Shown: positions 37,880 through 50,308, numbered from the stretch's first letter. The stretch: 64,000 nt of DNA from Cristatella mucedo (GCA_009760855.2 WPIO01000106.1:924001-988000); one strand, 5' to 3'. A program made the numbers and translations. The notes: a model not told the origin generated them from the sequence alone.

Positions 37880-38064
37880 CACTCGCACCCTGGCAATCGC
37901 ATCGGCTTCGGTCCTTCGATCCCTGTCTGGCCTGAGCAAGGGGCCCGAGCTCTTGCCGAACTCTATGCTTTACAGCATTGCTCATCCTTCGCTGCCGATC
38001 GCCATCTCCGGACATCGACGCACTTCGCCCGCCTCGTCGATCGACCACATGCTCATCGAAGCAG
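37880..38064 (+). CDS. BCAS3: BCAS3 exon n, second GC splice donor
   Basis: The end is clear: IDHMLIEAG parallels VIDAASG in BCAS3 and the donor GAAGCAG|GCAAGT is a perfect GC-donor consensus. It leaves in phase 1, completed by GC of exon o to give glycine. The start is less certain: the TTTTTCACAG acceptor (exon from 37880) and the CTTCCTAATCAG acceptor (exon from 37817) both keep the frame. The middle of the exon is weakly conserved and rich in Ser, Pro and Leu. Confidence 0.72.
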
Positions 38065-38727
38065 GCAAGTGATGATGACCTGGCGCTTGCTTGAGCGGCA
38101 CTCTACTGCAGTCGGCCATCTCTTCTTTCTGGATCTGTGAGAGGCACGCGCGTGGCACGGTGTGCTGCTGCTGCTGCCGGGATCGCTCAGGATGCCATCG
38201 CTTGACGTCGGGTGCAAGGATGCTGGAAGGGCCGGCCGGCTGGCTGTCCTCAGCTGGTCTCGGCGATACCGAAATGGGAGAGCCGGCACAGCGTTCGTTT
38301 TTGTCGCTCGATGAAAGTGATTTATCTGCACATCCGTTTTTCTCAATTGGATAAGAATGAACATGTGGCCGTTGGTATGCTGTATGTGTGATGCTGTATG
38401 TGTATTGTGTTGGTATGCTGTGTTTGTAATGTGTAATGTATGTTGATATGCTGTTGGTATGATCTCTGCAATTGGTTCAGATCGTGTGACGCGGGTCTCT
38501 GATCTGTTAGCTCATTTGCCAGGGGTAGCATTGCTGCGCTGATATTTTTCCGGCAAAGCCATCACTTTTCGTGAGCAGAAAGTTAGATTTTCCTTTGACC
38601 CTCGAACTATAACCGACGTGCTTTTTCAGAGAGAGTTATTAAATGCAGCATTCTCATTATTAAGAGAAAGTTAGTAAATGCGGCGAATGTGTTTTCGGTC
38701 TGTTGACCAATTTGTGTGCATGTTTCT

Positions 38728-38764
38728 GTGTGTGTGTGTGTGTGTGTGTGTCTATGTGTGTGTG
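38728..38764 (+). repeat. (GT)n microsatellite
   Basis: About 12 pure GT units extended by TCTATGTGTGTG. Confidence 0.95.
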
Positions 38765-38871
38765 CATGCACACGTGCATAAGAATGCTTTGTTATGGACC
38801 TAGCAATTCCAGTCACTTAGCAGTGCATACCGATCGTTGGTGGGTTGGGTTAACAAGTTTTGGTCACGTCT

Positions 38872-39003
38872 GTGCTGCATCCAAGGCTATCACCACCACT
38901 TGCAGTGGCAATAAAGGATCGCCCACCTCAGGATTCGAAGCCACGACCTCAGTACAGAGGTCGTCAAGAGCAACCGCCTTACCTAGTGTGCCGTCACGGC
39001 TTA
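38872..39003 (-). mobile_element. SINE1 copy, tail-truncated
   Basis: Reverse copy: GGCTATCACCACCACTTGCA, AAAGGATCGCCCACCTCAGG, ATTCGAAGCCACGACCTCAG, CCGCCTTACCTAGTGTGCCG, TCACGGCTTA. The RNA tail region is missing. Confidence 0.85.
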
Positions 39004-40275
39004 TACTGGCACTTTCATGCGGTCTTGCCGAGATTTTGGCATTTCTGTATCGGAGCAAGTTAATTTCTGCAAGCCCCGAAAACCCGGCCAGAGTTTACAC
39101 TGACGATTTTTTCAAGTACCTTTGAAACCATTTGGCACATCCAGTGTGCACTGAGTAGTGCGGGACTCTATCCAGCCCTTGCTGTCGCTAGACACCCTTG
39201 CAGAGCATGGAGCATCCTGTAACTTCGGTTATGTTCCAATGTCCATCGCTTGGCGACTGGTGTGGCTGATAGCAAAATCTCGAAAGGCTGACAAAGGTGG
39301 GGATGCAACTGAGTCGAGCAACTTTTCGTGCCCATTAGGAAAGCATACCTGACGTTACGACCGACAGAGTGCACAGCTCGGCAGTCGGCGATTCGCCAAT
39401 CACGAGCTATGAGTGGTAGCAAAGTCCAGTGCAGTCCCGGCTGTCTCTGATCAGTGACGCCCGAGTCTGCATAGTTTCCCTTTTAACAGTGTTGCCGGTG
39501 CCAGCATCGATAGAACGAGGTATTTAGCGTTTTATGCAACAGTAAAATCTTGTAGCCGAGCATACGATGAAAGATGCTGACAGGAAGTAGCTGCCATAAA
39601 GTGGCCGCCCTTAGTAGCCAATAAACAGTGTCATAAGCCGCCGAGGGCACGAGTATTAAGCGTGTGAGGCATAAGCAGTGCATAATGAAATATAATGAAG
39701 CAGCTGCTGGGCCGTTGTTGATTATCTGATGTAAACTGCACGATGATGATTGCAGCGTTGATTGCGGCATCGATGCCGATCGCCTCAGTATAGCCATGCA
39801 CTCACTGTGCAGCACCCCATCATGCGATGCTCAGCACGCCGCTGCTTTACGAGCGAGGGAGCGCCTCTTCCTTGTGTGCCTGCCGCCCTCCTTGTACACC
39901 ACTGGTAGTGCCTGACATTGTTTCCCCAATCTCGCTGCTTGGAAGCAGATGAGTCAGAGGAGTGCAGACAGGCAGCTCTGGCATCGATATCGGTGGCATA
40001 GCATGCAGCAGCCACTGGCAGCCACCGGCAGCTAGTGCTGGACAGAGGACGCTGTGCCTCTGTGCATCGGGATGTGGGCTGCTGCTGTTATGATGACTCA
40101 CCAAGGTGAATGATGTGCTTGGGCTAGCCTTCGTAAGATCGAGTTGCTGGGATAGCGGAAAGTACGAGGGAACTCGACATTTTCAATGTCTCCTGCATTC
40201 AGAAGAATTATCACATTTATTTCGTTGCAGCCATCATTTTCATAAATTGCATGTCCGAGATCAAATTCTGCTTGG

Positions 40276-40648
40276 CTAGATGTGTGCGTATGTGTGTGCG
40301 TGCATGTGTGTATGTGTGTAAGTGAGTGCAAGTGTATGCTTGTGCAAGCGTGTGTATGCACTCTTGCGAGTATGGTGGCACTGGTGCCTTTCCACGTGAG
40401 AGCCCACATGCACACTTTCTTATGTGCTGTTAGGATTGTTACCTGTCAACTGACTGAAGCTACGATCACGTGGTATGTGCCACATTTTAATTCTTGTTGA
40501 GCTCGTTCAAGAATGTATGTGTATGCATGCACCAGTGCGCGACTGTGCAAAAGTATGCGTGCATGCACATGAGTTTATGCTAGCTTTTTTGTTGTGTGTG
40601 TGTTTGTGCTGTGTGTATATGTATGTGTGTGCATGTGCTTGTGCTCTG

Positions 40649-40683
<35 letters not shown>

Positions 40684-40700
40684 TATGCGTGTGCGTGTGG
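40276..40700 (+). repeat. GT-rich region with a (GT)n core
   Basis: Imperfect TGTGTGCG/TATGTG tracts at 40276-40370 and 40595-40700, with a pure (GT)15 core at 40652-40681. Confidence 0.9.
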
Positions 40701-40794
40701 CATCAGAGGCCTCTACTTTCTTCAAAAATCAAACTCCCATCCAGCGGACAACCTAAGCGTGCGACTGGACTAGCCGACTTTGCTTTTGTCATAA

Positions 40795-41570
40795 GTGATG
40801 CTATTGTTCGACCGGCATCGTGTGCTCGGAATTTTGTTGTCTTCTGTGATAACTGCTTAAATTTTGAATTTTTTTTTCTAAGACGAGCACTTCTAAAGCT
40901 AGCCACCACGTTTGATCCCTGTTTAAGATTAGGGACTGTTTACTACAGTGGCTTGCTAAAATTCAAGCTAGCTCCATAGTTCTGTCTAGGCTACCGAAAA
41001 AAGCTATTGAGCCCAGCAGCTGGTGATGAATACGGCTGTAAGGCTAGTCAAAAAATTATAGATGTTCAGTTATATATATTTTGTGCTAAAGGATCTGCAA
41101 AGGCTCCCGATCCACCGGTTGATCAATGGATTCAGAGCAAAATTCTCACACTGACACACAAGGCCTGCCTTGACTGTAGCTCCTTAATACCTAGCTGAAC
41201 TGCAGCACCTGTTTCAGTCCCCCAGCCTACCTTCAGGTCCTCTACTGATAATAAGTTAGCTGTCCTGTTACTCTGCTTAAAGACCGTTGGTGACAGGAGA
41301 TTTTCTCAGCAGGTCCTGGACTGTGGAACTCAATTCCACAATTCTTACACGACGACATCTACTCTCGTGCTGCCGGCTGTGGCATATCTTTTCGAACTGT
41401 CCTAAGCTGCTGCTTCCATGCTTCTCACTTCCTCGACTGCCCTCCTGACACAAGTATGGCCCTTCTCACTTCATCTTCGTTACGTGAGATGAAGTATTAT
41501 GGCTACCGCATATGCACCGAAAGGTACTTAAGCTTTGAGTGCTGTAGAGAAAACTCTCCAGCCACATATT
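40795..41570 (+). mobile_element. LINE-B 3' half, decayed
   Basis: Encodes pieces of ARNFVVF (for ARNLGVL), IGLVRFK-like sequence, then IQSKILTLTHKACL, VDQWIQSK, LWNSIPQFLHDDIYSRA-type sequence and the LINE-B UTR with ATTATGGCTACCGCATATGC. Many frame breaks. Confidence 0.75.
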
Positions 41571-41584
41571 CTCTGTGAATTGCT

Positions 41585-41738
41585 GAGCTGGTTTGGTCCA
41601 GCAGTTAAGCTTCTCGCCCCGATCAAGGCCTGGCTGAGGTCGTGGGCTCGAGCTCCGAGGCATATGTGAAGCGCCTGAATAGAGATGAAGTTCTCTTGGG
41701 GCGCTATACAAATGAATTATATTTTTTGGTGTTGTGGA
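41585..41738 (+). mobile_element. SINE2 (tRNA-derived) copy
   Basis: Head GCTGGTTTGGTCCAGCAGTT and box B GTCGTGGGCTCGAGCTC, then GGCATATGTGAAGCGCCTGA and the tail hairpin AGAGATGAAGTTCTCTTGGG, CGCTATACAAATGAATTATA. Near-identical to 55735-55885. Confidence 0.82.
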
Positions 41739-42599
41739 GTTATAGACAGAGATGCATGCATTCGATGGGCCGAGCCCTACAGTGCCTGCTCGGACCTGCT
41801 GTTACATTGCGGTTGTACGTGCAGTCACCTTCACCTTCCACATATCACAACGCCAGCCGGCACTTCACCTCTGCCCTTGATGACGGCTAGTCACTGCTGC
41901 AGAGGCAGCAGCAGCACAGGGCAAGCTTAGGTGAACGTTCCCATCGAGCCAGTGAGTCTTTCAATTGCTGTGCTCTAGCAGAGAGCCTCTCCCTGCAGCC
42001 TCTCCCTCCCTGCAGAGCTGCACGGCAGCAGCTGCATCAAAGAGAAAGGCCTTGCCTTGCCTTGCACTGCACTGCTGGGGCTGCTGCTGCGCCTAGCAGA
42101 TGTGCTTCGACAAACCCGTGGCCGAAGGACGGGAGCCGGATTAGAATAATTGTCGCCTTTGTGCCCCGGCTAATGATGCATAACAGTTTATGGGCTTTGT
42201 GACAGGGATCAAGCTGTGCTCGGGCCAGAGGGCAGCCGGGCGTTATCGCCCCTCAATTGTCGGCCACTTGTGTTTTAATGAACCGAAATAACCTGCTGCA
42301 GCAGCTGCTCGGGCTGCTTGACCGACCTGGCATCCGTCCCTGGAGGTGGTGTTGGGCTGGTGACGTCGTTGGCTCCGGCAGCCTGAACAGTGCTACCTGC
42401 CGATACCCACTCGATCTGACCCAGCGGTAGCCAGCAGCAGCAGCATATAGCTGCCGCACCTTCGATTCGAGCTCGGTTGGTCAGGGGATCAGGGATGTGA
42501 GTGCTGACTGAGATGTCGATGGGGTGTCGTGCTCACATCTCGAAGCTGCAGCAGTTTCGTCCTGTGCCTTCATACTGAGTCTTAGCCAGGCAATAAAGT

Positions 42600-42837
42600 G
42601 CTCTATGCTTTCACTACCCGGTTCCTGAATTCGAGTCCCACAACGGGCGACCATTTACTGTCCCACTCCTGCAAGGGAGAGGGTGACGGAGGGCGTTGAA
42701 TCAGCAGCTGTCTATTTTTGCTACTGGCTCTTGGCCTAGTGGTATGGTGTAGGCAATTCATGATCCAGGTTGTGGTTTCGAGGCCTGGCACACGAGGCCT
42801 AAGCTTTACTGCCGTTGCAACGGGGGGGGGGGGGGGG
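42600..42837 (+). other. possible further tRNA-like repeats and a G16 run
   Basis: 42725-42795 reads TTGGCCTAGTGGTATGGTGT ... GTTGTGGTTTCGAGGCCTGG, resembling box A and box B of a tRNA-derived head. 42630-42690 holds a similar pattern in reverse. A run of 16 G lies at 42822-42837. Family assignment not possible from single copies. Confidence 0.35.
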
Positions 42838-42924
42838 TAGGGGGAAATGATAGTTGCTAAGGCTCCTCTACTGCTCCATGCATGAGAACCATTTTAAACC
42901 AGCCGCTCTTCACTCTTATTTTAC

Positions 42925-43050
42925 TTTAAAATTCGAATCCTGTGGTGGGCGATCCTTTATCGCCACTGCAAGCGGTGGTGATAGCCGTAAAGGCGCTTCT
43001 GTCGCTATACAAAAAAAGGCTGTTAAATCAGCTAGTTTTATTATTATTTA
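42925..43050 (+). mobile_element. SINE1 copy, head-truncated
   Basis: Starts at box B (AAATTCGAATCCTGTGG) and runs through GGGCGATCCTTTATCGCCAC, GCAAGCGGTGGTGATAGCCG, TAAAGGCGCTTCTGTCGCTA to TTAAATCAGCTAGTTTTATT. Confidence 0.85.
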
Positions 43051-45388
43051 TTTTAGTCATCTGGGGCTTAGCCAGGATCGAGCCAAGGAAGGACCAGATC
43101 TTGATATTACCAAAGACAGCCAACTGTAGGAAGCCTGAGGGCGTGTGTGGGGGGGCTGCTAAGTAGCCTGACTTTGTACTTTTTTCAGATTAGTCTTTGC
43201 AGTGGCTCTTGCCCTACGGTTACGGTTTGGTAGTCGCCTTCGTAAAGTCGCCAAGGACTCCGACTCGGTGTGAGCCCTCAGCTCGATGATTAGCCCTCCC
43301 CTTCCACTTTAAAGGGGTGAGGGAGGGGAGGAGGAGCAGCTTTTATGATCATCTGAGCATCCATGTCGATCGCTCATTCTTTCATCTCATGTGCTTCGGC
43401 CCTGTTATTATGGCATCCGGAAGGAGCTGTCATTTGCCTAGTCATTAAAAAGCCGGGCCCAGTCACCGGGAATTAGGGTTATAAATCCGCAGCTGGTCGT
43501 GCCGGCACTGCCTGATATTGTGGTATCGCACGGTTGCCTGCGACCGTGTTAATGGCCCTGTGTACTTCTGCAAACACTACAGCAAATATTGGTGAAGCAC
43601 TATGCAGGTGACAGTGACCCGGTCAGCCGGTTCAGTCATGTGTGTGGACCGACTAAAATGTACTCTAATAACTCGAGCCGATGAGGAAGAGGGAAAAGTC
43701 GCTGAAATCCGAAGCACGAATTTAGATCTCTTCGATCTCTTCGGAATCAGCCGCCATCTCGAAGAACGGGCTGGAACGTTTTTGTTTGTGCAAGAGCGTT
43801 TGCGTGCATATTCTCACGAGTACATGGGTGCAAGTATGCACTTAGGGATACGATCAGTGGCACTGAACTAGGCTGTGACAAATGGCACTCGGCCTTGCCG
43901 ACTTAGCAATGCGACCCGTAGAGTTTATTGAACTTGAGCCCACTCGTTACCTGTCCTTGGAGACCACCTTCTCACCGTGGTGCAGCTCGTCAAAGAGGCT
44001 GGAAAGTGCCAGTGACGAACCGGTGGACTGGACCTCATCAACTAAGAGTGTGGGTAGGGACCCTCTCTTGGCCATGTTGAGTTTGGGCTGGCTGCTGTGT
44101 TTGCCTCTGGTTTTGATGATGCTGGATCCATTGTTGAAGCACGCTTCGAGTACGGATCCGCGTGGGAGGTCGTCTGTTCATCGACTCTCGTTGAGCCAGC
44201 TCGGACTCGTTAATGGAGGTCCGCGGAATGTATCAGTCAAGAAGGAAAGAGCGTATATTGCATCTTGGGCACTGCCACCAATGCTTATCTGTTTCAAGCG
44301 ATCCGTCGTTGCCTGCTGTTATCTTCAGCTACCGGTTATTAGACCGGTACATTGACGGTTGTGTGGTGCAGCAGACCTTACAATCACCGCTCGGTTTGCC
44401 AAGCGCATCGAGGTGGTGTATTTTATTGCATATAGTTAGTTGATAAGCCTGGAGCTGGTGACGATCTCGACGATTCTGCCTCTGCTATTATGAAAAACAA
44501 TGTTCAGCGTCATTACACACGTGGATACTTGGTTCGTGCCCCAGTTATCAAGGCAGCCGGCACTGAGATCGTTGGCGCCGGATCGGATTCTTCGGGCCGC
44601 GCTTAGACTGTGGTCCATCTTGATCTAGGCGGCTGTGGTATGCATCACGTGGGTTGGCTGAGTCACTGTTGTGTGGAATCTTCTAAGTAGCGGCTGGCTT
44701 TTCATTGAAGGGTTGAACTACAGCAGTCAGACATCTCATGATGTAACTGATGCGAGCCTGCCTTTCAATGGCCACCACATCACAAGTATAAGCAGGTTTA
44801 TGATTATGTCTGTAATGGGCTGTGTAAACAGGGTATATAGTAATGCAATGCACACACATGTGTGCACACAGACACGTAAACGACTCTCATGCACGTGTCT
44901 GTGCTCGCTCCATATGTGTGCGTGGACACACATAATCGGGTCCACATATACTTTTACTTTTGCACAACTGTGTGTGCACTCACACATGGCCGAATTTAGA
45001 AAGGATGAGAGAGAGATGAGAGAAGAGGGATGAGAGAAGAGAATGTGGGTGACATCAGGCAGGTCTAAGTCGACACACTGGGTCTAATTGAATTGTGACT
45101 GTTGTTACCTCGGGCTTTGCTGCAGTTACCAGTTCTGCCATTATAATTATGTTATATGAATAATTACATCTGGATAGCCCAAGCCGCTGGCAACCTGGAC
45201 CTTGTCGGTTTGGATATTGAACCTCGAGCGGTTTTCTCTCATCTTTAGCCATTTAGGTTTCCCATTGTAGTTTGGGGTTTCAAAAATCCCCTTTCACGCA
45301 CATCTGCCACCATTTATAAAAAAAAAGTGCTGCTGAGGATCTGCATCTTTAACTCTGTGTTCGTATATCTGCAGAATACTTTATGAAA

Positions 45389-45490
45389 AATAATAATAAT
45401 CATCATATTAATACTGTAGCGCTCTCGGAGAACTGAATCTCTTTCTAGGTGCTTTACAGATGCTGTGCAGAAAGCATTACCAAATGATTG
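45389..45490 (-). mobile_element. LINE-A 3' tail fragment
   Basis: Reverse tail: AATAATAATAATCATCATAT, GTAGCGCTCTCGGAGAACTG, AATCTCTTTCTAGGTGCTTT, ACAGATGCTGTGCAGAAAGC. Confidence 0.75.
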
Positions 45491-45968
45491 ATGATAACAT
45501 CCGAAAGCAGCAGGCACAGTGTTTGTCCCTATCTAGCCCCGCTGCCAGTGGCTTGGGCTACAAGTACTTGGAAGCCAGGCTTCTTGCTGACGTACTACGA
45601 TTGCCACGATGGCAAGCAGTTATTTTAGGCATGTGCGAAGTTAGTGGTTATTCAAAGAATGCCACGGATGTTAGTTGCTGCAGGCTCCTTGTTTTGAATC
45701 CGATGCCCTTCCATCCAGACTGTGGGAATGGTGTGGACCGGTGTTTCTTGAGTTATTGTGAGCACGGTGCCTGCCGCATTAACGATTCAGATGGCATTGT
45801 CATCTTGAGCCTCACTAGAGGGAAGAAAGCTTCAGTCGTGTTTCTGAGCAGCTGACCAGCTGCCCACCTGTGAAAATGACTTTTTTTTGGTTTTCCAAGC
45901 TGTTTCTACCAAAGACCCACAGTCCTTGGGGGACCTAATCGTTTAATCTAAATCGCTTGGCTTATATT

Positions 45969-46643
45969 GCTGCCTCCTCGTGCTGCCTCCTCGTGCTGCC
46001 TCCTCGTGCTGCCTCCTCGTGCTGCCTCCCTGCTGCCTCCTCGTGCTGCCTCCTCGTGCTGCCTCCTCGTGCTGCCTCCTCGTGCTGCCTCCTCGTGCTG
46101 CCTCCTCGTGCTGCCTCCTCGTGCTGCCTCCTCGTGCTGCCTCCTCGTGCTGCCTGCCTCCTCGTGCTGCCTCCTCGTGCTGCCTCCTCGTGCTGCCTCC
46201 TCGTGCTGCCTCCTCGTGCTGCCTCCTCGTGCTGCCTCCTCGTGCTGCCTCCTCGTGCTGCCTCCTCGTGCTGCCTCCTCGTGCTGCCTCCTCGTGCTGC
46301 CTCCTCGTGCTGCCTCCTCGTGCTGCCTCCTCGTGCTGCCTCCTCGTGCTGCCTCCTCGTGCTGCCTCCTCGTGCTGCCTCCTCGTGCTGCCTCCTCGTG
46401 CTGCCTCCTCGTGCTGCCTCCTCGTGCTGCTGCCTCCTCGTGCTGCCTCCTCGTGCTGCCTCCTCGTGCTGCCTCCTCGTGCTGCCTCCTCGTGCTGCCT
46501 CCTCGTGCTGCCTCCTCGTGCTGCCTCCTCGTGCTGCCTCCTCGTGCTGCCTCCTCGTGCTGCCTCCTCGTGCTGCCTCCTCGTGCTGCCTCCTCGTGCT
46601 GCCTCCTCGTGCTGCCTCCTCGTGCTGCCTCCTCGTGCTGCGT
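45969..46643 (+). repeat. 13-bp satellite, unit GCTGCCTCCTCGT, about 52 copies
   Basis: Very homogeneous head-to-tail units with only a few indel variants (near 46026, 46150 and 46429). Because 13 is not a multiple of 3, each frame cycles through all registers every 39 bp. None meets a stop, so long ORFs overlap on both strands ((LLVLPPRAASSCC)n forward, (STRRQHEEAARGG)n reverse). I regard these as artefacts of the repeat. Confidence 0.97.
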
Positions 46644-47414
46644 GTCGACCGAAATCAATTGATATATCAGCATGGCCAATTAAGAGTACGGATAAGCGAT
46701 AGTTTTGCTGTCTGTGCCTGAATTTCCACAGACCTTTGCAATGCTTCCACAAGCGCATCCTCTCATGAAAAACATTGCTAAAGTAAGGCAGAGGCAGAGG
46801 TCGGGTCATTCACAAGCCTCATTTTTGTAGGCGCAGTAGAGCCGTACCGTAGCGACGACCACCCCGTGAAATGGGAGCACCCGGAAGCTCTGGGCTAAAA
46901 CGCACACTGGCAGCCAGTGGTGGAGGAGCCAGGATTTTTATCTGGGATTATTTATTTCATGGATTGTTATTATTATTTTATCCAGGATTTTTATCTGTTC
47001 GGGCATCTGCAAAATGTTACTGTCATCGGCAAGACCTGCAAGATTTTCATGTAGGGGGCTAGACCTGCAATTAATGAAAACTATAGTACAAAATCATAAT
47101 GTTTATTCCGAGGCATGTGGCCACTGCACACTCTGCTTAATAGATTTGGTGCACAAGTGTGGAGCCAAAGCAAGTTTATGGAGAATTTCACAAAGTCTGA
47201 TTAAATATGTGCCTCTATTTTGACTTGGCTCGTCACCTGTGTAGGCTTTTCTATGCCAGGCAGGCTGTTTTGCCAAGCAACTGAAAATCGTAGCGTGCAA
47301 TAGCGAGTTTAACAGCTGTCAATGCTGTGAATGCAGAAAGCCTGTGCATCTCAAGTTTTTTTTTACTCCAACCAAACCTGCAGGTTTGATATTCGCCTGG
47401 TACTCCGAAGTTTT

Positions 47415-47603
47415 CCAGAAAGAAAGAAATACTAGCTGATTTAACAGCCTCTTTTTGTATAGAGACAGAAAAGCCTTTACGGCTATCACCACCACTTGCA
47501 GTGGCAATAAAGGATCGCCCACTGCAGGATTCGAACCCACGACCTCGGGGCCGAGGTCGTGAAAAGCAACCGCCTTACCTAGTGAGCCATTACGGTTCGC
47601 AAT
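47415..47603 (-). mobile_element. SINE1 copy, near full length
   Basis: Reverse copy with tail AAGAAAGAAATACTAGCTGA, TTTAACAGCCTCTTTTTGTA, GGATCGCCCACTGCAGGATT, CGAACCCACGACCTCGGGGC, CCTAGTGAGCCATTACGG. Boxes A and B intact. Confidence 0.88.
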
Positions 47604-48043
47604 CGGATGACAGCCCCCTACGATTCCAACACGATAATACCTCTGCACCCGAGCAGTGTGCCGATTGCTGGGTAGGTTGGTCGGTACTAGAAACAGGAGC
47701 CATCCCGGTGAGCGCTAGCTCTAGCCTCGCTGCACATATCTGCTAGACGATGCACTTCGGTGCCAGTGAGCTCTATATTTTAAACCTGTTTACCTACCGA
47801 CTTCCAGCTAATGCACACCTAAGTGTGTTTGTGTACCGGGATTGCAGCCGTGCCCGTGGGTGCCCGACGAGGGGCAAATTCCGAAAGTCGAAATCGGTCG
47901 AGCTTTCGGGCTTGGTTTTGACGAGCCAGCATTGGCAACATTCTCTGTTCACGACCGCTTTGACCCCGTGACCCCATTTAGCTCTCGATGGAGAGCCGGG
48001 TTCATGCTCTGTCGAGGATCTCTTTTGCAGCCGGTCGCAGCAA

Positions 48044-48079
48044 GAGAGATCGCCATGTGCCACCACATGGCGATCTCTC
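48044..48079. repeat. perfect 16-bp inverted repeat, 4-nt loop
   Basis: Arms GAGAGATCGCCATGTG and CACATGGCGATCTCTC are exact complements separated by CCAC. No homologous copy was noticed elsewhere in the window. Confidence 0.95.
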
Positions 48080-48288
48080 ATGGGGAGCACTTGAGCACGA
48101 GAGCAGCCTGCTCGCCGAGCTTTCTAGCATAGAGCTACGTACGACAGGGCACTGAAGCAATCTTTCATGTTCACTGATTCTGACTTAGTCCAAAGTCTCA
48201 TGGCCTCACCCAGAAGCCACATAGCTGAAAGCACAACGTTAAGCGAGCTAGGCTGAATAAATGTAATCTTGAAAAAGGGCATACGAAA

Positions 48289-48325
48289 TCAGAACCGACT
48301 GCCGACTGTGGACAGTCGGTTCTGA
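48289..48325. repeat. perfect 13-bp inverted repeat, 11-nt loop
   Basis: Arms TCAGAACCGACTG and CAGTCGGTTCTGA flank CCGACTGTGGA; 210 bp from the hairpin at 48044. Confidence 0.93.
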
Positions 48326-49004
48326 GAAATCTTGAAGAACCGGAAGTCTTCCAGTTTTTGCATGGTTGGCTGCCATCCTGCCTGCCTGCCTGCCCACCTG
48401 CCTTTGCTCCAGTGGATCAAGTGCCGCTGGGCTGCACCGATGCGATGCTGTGCACTTGATTACTCCACCACTGGGCCATCGACGGAAAAAATACCAATGG
48501 TACTGAGACGAAAGTGCCTGTGGGCTGTCGGTCAGGATTTTAAAAAGCGCTCGAAGTCGCCCCTCAAGGGAATGTCCAAGTGCCAGAAAGCATGTCGCGA
48601 CGTCGTCATAATTCGAACCCGCGAGCTCTCCAATCCAGAGGTGTGAATCACACTAGCTCCCCACTTTGACCTGCAAAGACAATGCTCGGCGCGGTAGGTG
48701 CTTGCATGATTGGTTCGAACGTTAGTTTGCTGATGTGGAGTGTGTCTGAAGGACTGAAGCATCCACTGGAGCGTGTCCGAAGGATTGAAGCTTCCGGCAG
48801 TGGGTCAACTCCCATGAATGACGTCATGTGCCCTAGCTTTACGGTATTAATTGATTGTGTTGTAGTACCTTACTTGCAGCTGTAAATCCAGCTGTGGGTT
48901 CATCCACGTGTAATTGACTTGACTATATAGAACAGAGTCAGGAGGTCAGAGTCAGGAGGTCAGACAGCTTCCTTCTAATTGCTTCTAACTCGTGTTCCCT
49001 ACTG

Positions 49005-49113
49005 CCTGTTTCCTTTGCAGCAAATATAAAGCACCTTGAAAGAGATTGAGTTATCTGAGGATGGTTTATCAACTGTTATTATTATGGTTATTATTATTGT
49101 TATTATTATTAAA
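49005..49113 (+). mobile_element. LINE-A 3' tail fragment
   Basis: TTTCCTTTGCAGCAAATATA, AAGCACCTTGAAAGAGATTG, AGTTATCTGAGGATGGTTTA, then an ATTATTATGGTTATTATTAT tail. Confidence 0.78.
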
Positions 49114-50283
49114 TGCCTATGCACATAGTGTCTTCGTGCAGTATTGTCAGTCGTGCTCGAACGTGCATGCACATGTGTTGCACACGTTTTGCCATGCTGC
49201 ATGAGCGTGCCGCACACACCCAGTGTGTCCACGAGTCTGTCTCGGCATGTTTGCCTATCTCGGGCCGAAGTCTGAGGGTCCGTCTTTACATCCGTCTGTA
49301 TATCTGTCTGTCTGGCAAATGGCATAGCTGCTTTCCCATGCATGCGATGCCGCGGGCAGCTGCCGAGTAGCGAGCCATGCCGCCGGTATTCAAACCCTTG
49401 CCGGCGGCTTTTTAAAAGGTCCACTGTCAGTGGCAGCTCTTTTTTCGTGCCCCATCTGGCAATAGCAGACAGTGGTACTGCGCTTGTGAATGGGCGTGTG
49501 CTTTCCTGGATCGGTTTCTGTCATAAACTAACTATCCCAGCATCGGCCTCATGTTACTTGTGCCCAAAAGCAGCTCGCCTTCTGTGCCAGCCCGTGGATG
49601 GCAGCCAGGGAGCAGGGTAGGCACCGGTGACGCCAAACCGCAATCTGCCGGCGTCAGACGGCTTGATCTCTCGTGCGCTTTCCTTCGTGCGGGTCAGCCG
49701 CATTCTCGTAGCTCGAGCTCGAGCAAAGGTGCCTCGTGCACCTCGACCCCCGAGCGCCGCGGCTCGCATGCTTGCAGGTTCTCGTGATGCGGGCCACGTG
49801 CGAGCAGCTTCGTAGCAAAACCCTGTGAGCTCTGGTCTCCCGCAGAGCAAATCGCTCATCTCCACTTCGGCTCGACCTGCATAAAACTGGCTGCTGCTGC
49901 TGCAGCCTAGCAGGTTGAGCAGGCGACTTAGCAGGTCGACGGTATCCTGGCGCCAGTCTATCTGGCTGGCCAGCATCCCGATTTGGAACGAAGGAGGGGC
50001 AGCATCGTGGGAAGTCAAATGCATGCTGCTGCTGCCACACGTCGTCGATCTGGTGGGTCTCATCAGGGAAGGGGGCAGGCAGGTGCTGTTCATTTGCTGG
50101 CACCTTATTGTGCCACGGTGTGACTTTTCAAAGGCGAAAGCCCTGCCCAGACAAGTAATTTCTCTTCGAAGACACATACCTTACCGGCCCATGGCTTCCA
50201 TCTCTGCCAGGGCATGGGGTGCATTCCAATCACCCAATAGCTGCAGAGGAGCCAGCTGTGATGGGCTGGCAATATGGGCTCTT

Positions 50284-50308
50284 GTGCTGCTGCTGCTGCT
50301 GCTGCTGG

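Noticed and set aside
43602-44355. Two consecutive + strand ORFs (89 and 157 codons) with ATG starts
   Set aside because: A few ORFs of this length are expected by chance in six frames of 64 kb; no family resemblance and no splice signals linking them to BCAS3.
45943-46809. 288-codon and other long ORFs on both strands
   Set aside because: Created by the 13-bp satellite, which has no stop in any register; not evidence of a gene.
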